A DNA stretch of 17,301 bases from Flavobacteriales bacterium UBA4474 (GTDB lineage: Bacteria > Bacteroidota > Bacteroidia > Flavobacteriales_D > Sanyastnellaceae), in contig DGOE01000076.1 of NCBI GenBank assembly GCA_002389295.1, positions 35,522 through 52,822 on the forward strand, given 5' to 3'. Below the pieces are notes generated by a model that made no database searches, had not been told where the DNA came from, and worked only from the letters and a program-made list of their open reading frames with translations. Shown one piece after another: positions 7,063-14,435 of this stretch. The translations under genes were made by a program, and so were the position numbers. Numbering within the stretch: the first letter of the stretch is position 1; every line of letters starts with the position of its first letter.

Positions 7063-7104
7063 CACCCTCAACCTCCGCAAGTGACGGTGGTCCGTGGCCG
7101 TGAT

Positions 7105-8199
7105 TTACACGAGCGGCTCACCGCGGTCTGCCTTGAGCCTGGAGACAAGCTGCTTGACCCACTGCTCTTCGTCCCGTGGGCACAGCAGCAAGGCATCCGG
7201 GGTGTCCACGATGATGAAGTCCTGCATGCCCTTGACCACCACGAGTTTGTTGCCATCTCCGGCCACCATCAGGCCTGAAGCCCCTTCCGCAATCAGGTCC
7301 ACACCACTCAAGGCATTGCCTTGGGGGTCCTTTTCGAGCTTGTCGTACAGGGAGCCCCATGTCCCGAGGTCGCTCCAACCGAAGTCGCCCAGTACGACCC
7401 CGACATTGGGCGCGCCTTCCATGATTCCGTAGTCGATCGAAATGTTTTCAGCGGCACCGAAAATCTCCCGAATGGCTTCGGCCTCACGTGCGGTTCCCAA
7501 GTCGCCAGACCGCTCGACAAAAAGGCTCTGCAGATCGGGCAACTGCGCCTCAAACCTCGCTTGGATGGTCGCCAACGACCAGATGAAAATGCCCGAGTTC
7601 CAGCAAAAGTCTCCAGAGGCGATAAACTCCTCGGCAAGGGCCCGGTTGGGCTTCTCGGTGAAGGTCCGCACCTGCTGCAAACGGCTGTCAAAAGCGCCGG
7701 AAAGCCCTTCATATTGGATGTAGCCATAGCCCGTATCGGGACGTGTGGGTGAAATCCCAAGGGTCAGAAGTTGGTCGGTCGTCGCGGCCTGTTTCACCGC
7801 CACGCCGAGGACATCCCTGAAGCCCGCTTCGTCCTCGATCAGGTGGTCCGCAGAGGCCACGATGATGGTCGCCTCGGGGTCTTTCTGGCCAATCCGGTGG
7901 TGCGCGTAGGCAAGGCAAGGCGCCGTGTTGCGCATAAAAGGCTCGCACAAAATTTGGTCCTCCGGCAGCGAGGGCAACTGAGCCATGACCTCATCCTTGT
8001 AGCGGACGTTGGTCACGACATACATGCGCTCGTATGGCAACATGGGCTGCAGGCGGTCGGCCGTCATCTGGATGAGGGTCCGTCCGCGGTCGAGGATGTC
8101 GAGGAATTGTTTCGGGCTGCCCGATCGGCTCATCGGCCAGAAACGGGAGCCGACGCCACCGGCCATGATGACGGCATAAGTATGGTCGTGTAGGGACAT
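7105..8199 (-). CDS. manC: Mannose-1-phosphate guanylyltransferase
   Basis: This cytoplasmic nucleotidyltransferase makes GDP-mannose from mannose-1-phosphate and GTP, supplying mannose and fucose units for surface polysaccharides. The 364-residue protein begins with the pyrophosphorylase signature MAGGVGSRFWPMSRSGSPKQF (12-32; Arg and Lys contact the nucleotide and phosphates). Further marks are EPFMRNTAPCLAYA, FTEKPN, WNSGIFIW and DLGTWGSLYDKL. It is the short form without the phosphomannose isomerase domain found in longer ManC/AlgA proteins. The ATG at 8199 follows a good promoter by about 25 bp. The symbol manC follows common usage; GDP-mannose specificity is inferred from the signature, and another NDP-hexose is less likely. 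Confidence 0.93.
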   Translation of the reverse strand: MSLHDHTYAVIMAGGVGSRFWPMSRSGSPKQFLDILDRGRTLIQMTADRLQPMLPYERMYVVTNVRYKDEVMAQLPSLPEDQILCEPFMRNTAPCLAYAHHRIGQKDPEATIIVASADHLIEDEAGFRDVLGVAVKQAATTDQLLTLGISPTRPDTGYGYIQYEGLSGAFDSRLQQVRTFTEKPNRALAEEFIASGDFCWNSGIFIWSLATIQARFEAQLPDLQSLFVERSGDLGTAREAEAIREIFGAAENISIDYGIMEGAPNVGVVLGDFGWSDLGTWGSLYDKLEKDPQGNALSGVDLIAEGASGLMVAGDGNKLVVVKGMQDFIIVDTPDALLLCPRDEEQWVKQLVSRLKADRGEPLV

Positions 8200-8410
8200 T
8201 CAGGGGATCCTTGCAATGCGGTCGGCAAAGGTAGCCCCTGCTCAAAAGGGCCGGAAACTGAAGAAAAAGAAGGGCACGTCTTGCATTTGGGCTTGCGCTT
8301 GCGTTTGGTGCGGGGCACGTGCCGATGGGGGGCACAATCGGCCAGCAAGATCGAGCAGATCAGGAGCATGGCCACCTGTCCAAACCGCCTCTGAGTCGTC
8401 GCGCTTGCCC

Positions 8411-8414
<4 letters not shown>
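8130..8414 (-). CDS. Possible small basic lipoprotein
   Basis: This 94-residue frame starts with GTG overlapping the fumC stop as GTGA, the same junction type seen at mlaF and the flavoprotein. The N-terminus looks like a lipoprotein signal: basic residues (Arg9, Arg10), a hydrophobic stretch VAMLLICSILLA (14-25) and Cys27. The Asp just before the Cys is not the usual Gly, Ala or Ser. A strongly basic segment with TKRKRKPKCKTCPSF (36-50) follows. Bacteroidota have many short lipoproteins with a basic tail ending in a Cys/Pro-containing motif, and this resembles them only loosely. The last 23 codons overlap manC, and its promoter also lies in the frame, which argues against the C-terminal part being functional. 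Without this gene, 8200-8410 would be the window's largest non-coding gap. Confidence 0.4.
8226..8233 (-). promoter_or_regulatory. -7 element of a promoter for manC
   Basis: TACCTTTG on the minus strand is a perfect match to the Bacteroidota -7 consensus TAnnTTTG. A -33-like TTTC lies 20 bases upstream, one base off TTTG. Transcription would start near 8219, about 20 nt before the manC ATG at 8199. This suggests that manC, and the genes behind it, can be expressed independently of recX-prfB-fumC. Confidence 0.6.
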
Positions 8415-9802
<1,388 letters not shown>

Positions 9803-9813
9803 CTGCTTGTTGT

Positions 9814-10920
9814 TCAGTGCTCCTGGGCGGACCGTTCGGAAGCCGCATGCATGAGGTTGGCCTTGAGCATGGCCTCGATGTCGCCGTTGAGAACGGCGTC
9901 GGAATTGGAGGTCTCGTAGCTCGAACGCAGGTCTTTGACCATTTTGTACGGCTGGAGCACATAGGACCGGATCTGTGATCCCCACTCGATCTTCTTTTTT
10001 CCGGCCTCGATTTCGGCGCGGGCCTCGTTCCGCTTCGCCATCTCCATTTCGTAGAGCTGGGATTTCAGCAATTGGATGGCTTTTTCCTTGTTGCCCAATT
10101 GCGAACGGGTTTCGGTGTTGTCAATGATGATGCCGGTGGGCTTGTGGCGCAACCGCACCCCTGTCTCAACCTTGTTGACGTTTTGCCCCCCCGCACCGCC
10201 GGAGCGGAATGTGTCCCACGTGAGGTCCGAAGGGTTGACTTCGATTTGGATGCTGTCGTCGACCAGGGGATATACATACACCGAGACAAAGGAGGTGTGC
10301 CTTCTGGCTTGTGAGTCATAAGGGCTGATGCGCACGAGGCGGTGCACCCCGTTCTCGCCCTTCAACATGCCAAAGGCGTAATCGCCGTCCACTTCCATGG
10401 TGACCTGTTTGATGCCCGCGACATCGCCATCCTGCCGGTCGATTTCCTTGACCTTGAACCCGGCCTTGTCTGCATACATGGTGTACATGCGCATGAGCAT
10501 CCCCGCCCAGTCGCAGGACTCCGTGCCCCCTGCTCCCGCAGTGATCTGGATCACGGCATTGAGTCCGTCGGCCTCGTCGGACAGCATCTGCTTGAACTCG
10601 AGCTCCTCGATGCACTCAATCAGCCCATTGTATTGGGCCATGACTTCCTCTTCCGTGCTTTCCCCCTCCTTGAAGAATTCAAAAAGCACCTGCAGGTCTT
10701 CGATGGCGGTGTCTGCGCGGTTGTATTCTTCTACCCAAGCCTTCTTGCCCCGAATGCGGCGCATGACCTTCTCCGCCTCCTTGGCATCGTTCCAGAATTC
10801 GGGATCCTGGGACATTTTCTCATCCTCGAGGATGTCGATGCGTTTTTGATCAATGGCGAGATAACCCTTGAGGGAAAGCACGCGCTCACGCGCCGATTGG
10901 ATTTGGTCTGCATTCACCAT
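9814..10920 (-). CDS. prfB: Peptide chain release factor 2
   Basis: RF2 ends translation at UGA and UAA. The 368-residue protein has a coiled N-terminal domain, the anticodon-like motif region at 195-215 and the peptidyl-hydrolysis loop SGGAGGQNVNKVETG (240-254), with GGQ at 244-246. The stop-codon tripeptide, SPF in E. coli, reads SPY here (199-201). The whole protein is one continuous frame. The segment LKGYL (17-21), which aligns with the E. coli programmed frameshift site, continues as CTC GCC with no in-frame UGA, so the classical autoregulation is absent. The ATG at 10920 overlaps the end of recX by 7 bp. The spacing to fumC is 11 bp, so the three genes probably share a transcript. Confidence 0.96.
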   Translation of the reverse strand: MVNADQIQSARERVLSLKGYLAIDQKRIDILEDEKMSQDPEFWNDAKEAEKVMRRIRGKKAWVEEYNRADTAIEDLQVLFEFFKEGESTEEEVMAQYNGLIECIEELEFKQMLSDEADGLNAVIQITAGAGGTESCDWAGMLMRMYTMYADKAGFKVKEIDRQDGDVAGIKQVTMEVDGDYAFGMLKGENGVHRLVRISPYDSQARRHTSFVSVYVYPLVDDSIQIEVNPSDLTWDTFRSGGAGGQNVNKVETGVRLRHKPTGIIIDNTETRSQLGNKEKAIQLLKSQLYEMEMAKRNEARAEIEAGKKKIEWGSQIRSYVLQPYKMVKDLRSSYETSNSDAVLNGDIEAMLKANLMHAASERSAQEH

Positions 10921-11381
10921 GGGCTTTCAAATTTAGGGGGCACATCCGCCGCGACCGCGGCCTTGGCGACATCCACTGTGAACCCGCGGCGCAAAAGATC
11001 TGAAACAGTAGCATTTGTGGGCTCTTCGGGGTGGCGGCGGCGGCGCTTTACAACCGCTGCCGCTGCTGCAGCCCGAATGTCCTCTTCGGACAATAACGCC
11101 AGTGCCCGCTCGACATCGGCGTCGGCAATGCTGTGTTCATACCTCAGGCCAGACGCCACCTTGATGGGGCCCCATCCTTTGAGCCGCACATGGTCCAATG
11201 CGTACGCTTCTGCAAAGCGCGCCTCATCCAAATACCCCTCCTCGACAAGGGTGGCGATGACCTCCTCCGCTTGATCCAACGCACCCCACGTGCGGAGCTT
11301 TCGGCGAACGAGGGCCTTGGAACGCTCGGCCCGGGCGCACCAATGTCGTATCTTCGATGAAACATCTTTTTTCCCTTCCAC
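10914..11381 (-). CDS. recX: RecX family regulatory protein
   Basis: RecX binds RecA filaments and modulates recombinase activity. The 155 residues show the family pattern: CARAERSKALVRRKLRTWG (15-33), then an LVEEGYLDEARFAEAYALD stretch (45-63) and RLKGWGPIKVASGLR (66-80), followed by further helical repeats with a basic run KRRRRHPEE. Length is in the usual range. The start is GTG at 11381; no ATG occurs before the conserved region. recA is not in the window. The gene overlaps prfB by 7 bp and faces the DUF349 gene across an 84-bp divergent gap. I see no strong -7 element there for recX. Confidence 0.88.
   Translation of the reverse strand: MEGKKDVSSKIRHWCARAERSKALVRRKLRTWGALDQAEEVIATLVEEGYLDEARFAEAYALDHVRLKGWGPIKVASGLRYEHSIADADVERALALLSEEDIRAAAAAAVVKRRRRHPEEPTNATVSDLLRRGFTVDVAKAAVAADVPPKFESPW
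11349..11356 (+). promoter_or_regulatory. Possible -7 element upstream of the DUF349 gene
   Basis: TATCTTCG occurs on the plus strand, identical to the -7 octamers before ileS and leuS, but it lies inside the recX coding region. It would give a leader of about 100 nt for the gene starting at 11466. There is no TTG at 17-23 bases upstream; the nearest is 29 away. Chance is a real possibility. Confidence 0.25.
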
Positions 11382-11465
11382 GGAGCGGAATCTACGGATA
11401 CCCTCCTTTACGAAGCGCCCAATTGCAAACCGCCGGGAACGCCTGGCGCAGCCAACCTAAAAGCC

Positions 11466-13199
11466 ATGAAAGCCGAGATCAATCAGCGCATAGCCACGTT
11501 GCTGGAGAACCCGGAGATTGAAACCGTCAGGGTCGAAGTCCGCACCGCATTCGAAGTGTACAAGGACGAACGGGAAAAAAGTGTCACCGCCCAACGCACC
11601 GCCTTTGAGGAGGAGGAGCGTCCGGCTCCGGAGCCCGGAGAAGACCCCATTCGCTTTGCCTATCAACCCGACGAGGAAGATGCCCGCAATGACGAGATGT
11701 ACAAGGATTTCCGCGCCCGAGAGAAGGCCTGGAGAGAAGAGGTGGCAGCCGAACAAAGGGCCAACCTCGAAAAGAAGCAGACCATCCTGAAAACCATGCA
11801 GGAACTGGTCGCCAACGAAGAACACATCGGCAAGATGTTCGATGCCTTCAACGCCCTCACCGAGGAATGGAATACTGTGGGCAATGTCCCGGGAGACCAA
11901 TACCGTGAGGTCCACGATGCTTGGCACCGGCTTCGGGACGAATTCTTCTATAACGTCAACATTTACAGGCAGCTGCAGGACAACGACCTGCAAGTCAACC
12001 TGAAAAAGAAAGAGGAGCTGATCGCCCAGGCCGAACAGCTGGGCACCGTAACCGACCTCAAGGAAAAGGAGTTGCTCGCCAGAAGCTACATGAAGGCGTG
12101 GTTCGACATTGGCCCGAGTCCGCGGGAGACCTACGAGCAGCTCGCCGACACCTTTTTTGGTCACACCCGTGGTGCCCTCGATCAGATCAAGGCGCACTAT
12201 GACGCCATCCGCGAAGGTTTCCAGCACAACTTGGAGGCCAAACAGGCGCTCGTAGAGGAGGTGCGGGCCCTTGTGGAAGCAGAAATCCCAAGCCCTGCAG
12301 ACTGGCCAGAACACGCCGAAAAGGTCAAGGACGTGCAAAAGCGCTGGAAGACGGTGGGTTTTGCCGGTCGTCCGGACGACCAGGAGGTGTGGGAGTCATT
12401 CCGCAGCCTGTGCGATTTGTTTTTCCAAAAGCGGGAAGCGGCTTTTGCCGATGTGCGCGAGGCACAAAACAAGGTGAAGGACCGCAAAAAGGCGATTGCC
12501 GAAGAGGCGGCTGGTTTGGCGGAAAGCACAGATTGGAAAAACACGGCCGATCAACTGATGGCCCTGCAGAAAGAATGGAAGGACTTGGGCTCTGCCGGAC
12601 CCCGCGACGAAAACAAGTTGTGGCGGAAATTCCGCGGTGCCTGTGACAAGTTTTTCTCCGCCCGCAAGGCGCAATTCGCGGAAAGAGATCAAGAATACAA
12701 GGTCAACCAAAAGGCCAAGGAACAACTCATCAAGGAAATCGAAGCGTTTGAACTCTCGGGCAACCACGGCAAAGACCTGACCGCCCTCAAGGAGTATTCC
12801 AAGCGCTGGGCAGAAAGCGGACACGTGCCGCGGCGGGTGTTTGAGCAAATCGTGGACCGCTACAGGGCGGCCATGGACAAGAACTTTGACGCTTTGGGCG
12901 AGAAGCGCAGTGAGCGCTCAGTTGAAGCCTACAAGCAACGGGTGGAAAGCCTCGTGTCCGGAGAGGGCGCCGACCACATCGCGCGCAAGGAGGAGCGCAT
13001 CCTGAAAGACAAAATGGACCGGTTGCGCAAGCGCGTGACCCAGTACGAAAACAACATGGGGATCTTTACCGGTAAGGGCGCCGCCTCCATCATGGCGGAC
13101 CTGGAAAAGAAAATTGAGGTGGACAAGAGGGAAATGGGCGAAATCAGCCGCAAACTCAAGATGCTGCGGGATGCCCGCCAGAAAAATACGGCCGATTGA
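11466..13199 (+). CDS. DUF349 repeat protein (function unknown)
   Basis: This is a 577-residue, highly charged, helical, probably cytoplasmic protein. It has no signal peptide. I see five tandem DUF349-like units of about 70-75 residues, at roughly 122-192, 197-270, 279-352, 356-430 and 432-500. Each contains a W-x(3)-G step (EEWNTVG, KAWFDIG, KRWKTVG, KEWKDLG, KRWAESG) followed by a W/Y/F-x(2)-[FL]-x(3)-D/F helix such as LWRKFRGACDKFF. An acidic N-terminal segment (about 45-75) precedes them. A Lys/Glu-rich coiled-coil tail (about 505-573) carries an NMGIFTGKGA interruption. No catalytic motif is visible, and I know no firm function for the family. The ATG at 11466 is preferred because recX starts divergently 84 bp away. 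The 3' end overlaps the convergent response-regulator gene. Confidence 0.88.
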   Translation: MKAEINQRIATLLENPEIETVRVEVRTAFEVYKDEREKSVTAQRTAFEEEERPAPEPGEDPIRFAYQPDEEDARNDEMYKDFRAREKAWREEVAAEQRANLEKKQTILKTMQELVANEEHIGKMFDAFNALTEEWNTVGNVPGDQYREVHDAWHRLRDEFFYNVNIYRQLQDNDLQVNLKKKEELIAQAEQLGTVTDLKEKELLARSYMKAWFDIGPSPRETYEQLADTFFGHTRGALDQIKAHYDAIREGFQHNLEAKQALVEEVRALVEAEIPSPADWPEHAEKVKDVQKRWKTVGFAGRPDDQEVWESFRSLCDLFFQKREAAFADVREAQNKVKDRKKAIAEEAAGLAESTDWKNTADQLMALQKEWKDLGSAGPRDENKLWRKFRGACDKFFSARKAQFAERDQEYKVNQKAKEQLIKEIEAFELSGNHGKDLTALKEYSKRWAESGHVPRRVFEQIVDRYRAAMDKNFDALGEKRSERSVEAYKQRVESLVSGEGADHIARKEERILKDKMDRLRKRVTQYENNMGIFTGKGAASIMADLEKKIEVDKREMGEISRKLKMLRDARQKNTAD

Positions 13200-13593
13200 T
13201 GGCCGATGTCTGAAGGTATCCTGCATGCAACTCCATCAGCCGCTCGGGTAGATTGAGCCGGTCGGTCTGCTTGTGCAAAATGTCGAGCACGGTAAATTCA
13301 ACTGCGACTTCCCTGAGTTCATCCACGCTGTGTCCTGTGAGGAATACCGCAGGTTGTTCCAGCCTCAAAGACCTGATCAATTGAAGGAACTCAACCCCAT
13401 CGATGGTGGGCATGACCGAGTCGATCAAAATGAGGTCAATCTCCTGGGATGTCAACATGCTCACAGCCTCGAGCGCATCCGTGGTCGCTTCGGTGTGAAT
13501 ACCGGCCTTGAGCAACTGCAGTTGCGTGATGGTCAGGGCTATTTCATCGTCATCGATGTATAAAACCCGCAGTAAGGCAGTCGAGGGAGGCAT
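13156..13593 (-). CDS. Single-domain response regulator
   Basis: This is a 145-residue receiver domain without an output domain, likely a phosphorelay or protein-protein signalling element. The acidic pocket DDD is at 14-16, the phosphoacceptor is Asp58 in LILIDSVMP, the switch Thr86 is in FLTGH, and the conserved Lys109 is in ILHKQ. The usual Pro after the Lys is replaced by Gln. After the receiver domain comes a short tail of about 25 residues, whose last 14 or so codons and stop lie antisense to the end of the DUF349 gene (44-bp convergent overlap). The start MPPSTALLRVLYIDDD at 13593 is chosen because receiver domains begin a few residues before the first acidic pair. The upstream open frame to 13707 is not receiver-like. 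No histidine kinase is nearby. It follows the deacetylase by 55 bp. Confidence 0.88.
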   Translation of the reverse strand: MPPSTALLRVLYIDDDEIALTITQLQLLKAGIHTEATTDALEAVSMLTSQEIDLILIDSVMPTIDGVEFLQLIRSLRLEQPAVFLTGHSVDELREVAVEFTVLDILHKQTDRLNLPERLMELHAGYLQTSAINRPYFSGGHPAAS

Positions 13594-13648
13594 CTCACCA
13601 CAAAGGACCGAATATCTCTTGGGCTGAAGGGTCAGCCTTGGACACCAT

Positions 13649-14302
13649 TCAATGTGGGAATTCTCCTTCAATACCGGCCTTCGCTCCCGGCATGGCGAGG
13701 GCTTCACTTCGCCAACCCTGCGATTGCATCTGTTGAAGCACCCCCTGCAATAAACCCATGGTTCGCCCCGAAGCTTTTTGACTGTCGTGCATCACCGCGA
13801 TGGCACCGGGCTGCAGGTGGCGCAAGGTGGCCTTCAAGCATTGCTCTGGACTCCTGCGGGTGTCAAAATCTCCCGTCAGCAGGTCCCACATTACGATTTT
13901 GCTTCGCGCACCAATGGACCTCGCCTGTGAACGCTTGATGCGGCCATACGGTGGTCGAAAAAGGCCAGATTGCGTCAGTGCTTCGCAATCGAGGAAGCTC
14001 TTGAGGTAGGCATATTGACTGATGTTCCAGCCTGATTCGTGGCGCATGGTATGGTTGCCCCAACTGTGCCCTTCTGCACGGATGCGGTCAAAAACGGCAG
14101 GGTGGCGCTCAATGTTTTCTCCGACACAGAAAAATGTGGCCTTTTGCTCTGCTTCGGCCAACATGTCGAGGATGCGTGGTGTCCACTCCGGGTGTGGTCC
14201 GTCATCAAATGTGAGGTGCAGTGCACGGTCCTCAGGTGACCCTGTCCACAAAAACTCAGGGAAGAGGACAGGAACGGTTTTGGGGATGCGTGTGGCGTAC
14301 AC
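13649..14302 (-). CDS. NodB-type polysaccharide deacetylase
   Basis: This is a 217-residue NodB/CE4-fold hydrolase, predicted to remove N-acetyl or similar acyl groups from a cell-wall or surface glycan. Motif 1 is TFDDGPH (31-37) with catalytic and metal Asp. Motif 2 is HSWGNHTMRH (79-88) with the two metal histidines. Motif 3 is RPPYGR (116-121), followed by MWDLLTGDFD (138-147) and motif 5 VMHDSQKA (170-177). No signal peptide is evident. The frame is open to 14497, but the upstream part would run into leuS. The GTG at 14302 gives VYATRIPKTV as the N-terminus, which parallels the short MYLIKTPK-like start I recall from Bacteroidota homologues of about 200-210 residues, so I prefer it. The substrate is not deducible here. 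Confidence 0.87.
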   Translation of the reverse strand: MYATRIPKTVPVLFPEFLWTGSPEDRALHLTFDDGPHPEWTPRILDMLAEAEQKATFFCVGENIERHPAVFDRIRAEGHSWGNHTMRHESGWNISQYAYLKSFLDCEALTQSGLFRPPYGRIKRSQARSIGARSKIVMWDLLTGDFDTRRSPEQCLKATLRHLQPGAIAVMHDSQKASGRTMGLLQGVLQQMQSQGWRSEALAMPGAKAGIEGEFPH

Positions 14303-14409
14303 GGCTGCAATTTCAGCAACAACGTACGGACGTGCACACTTTATTGCCCCAACAACGGCTTGCGGCCATCCTTCGCCAAAACGAATGTCCGCGACCTCCT
14401 GACCCACGG

Positions 14410-14417
14410 TATCTTCG
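14410..14417 (+). promoter_or_regulatory. -7 element of the leuS promoter
   Basis: TATCTTCG, the same octamer as in the ileS promoter, lies 18 bp before the leuS ATG in the 133-bp divergent gap 14303-14435. No TTG is present at the ideal -33 distance. A short leader of about 11-12 nt would result. On the opposite strand TACGTTGT, 16 bp before the deacetylase GTG, is a weaker candidate (6 of 8 bases) for the divergent promoter. Confidence 0.5.
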
Positions 14418-14435
14418 CGCCCTGACCTCACGGGC

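Noticed and set aside
8314..8323. Perfect palindrome GGCACGTGCC between fumC and manC, possible operator
   Set aside because: A single 10-bp GC-rich palindrome, not positioned relative to the manC promoter, and explained equally well as codons of the possible lipoprotein.
11457..12338. Minus-strand hydrophobic frame of 293 codons opposite the DUF349 gene
   Set aside because: The Leu/Val/Phe richness is the mirror of Lys/Glu/Gln/Asp codons on the coding strand, so the apparent membrane-like character is an artefact.
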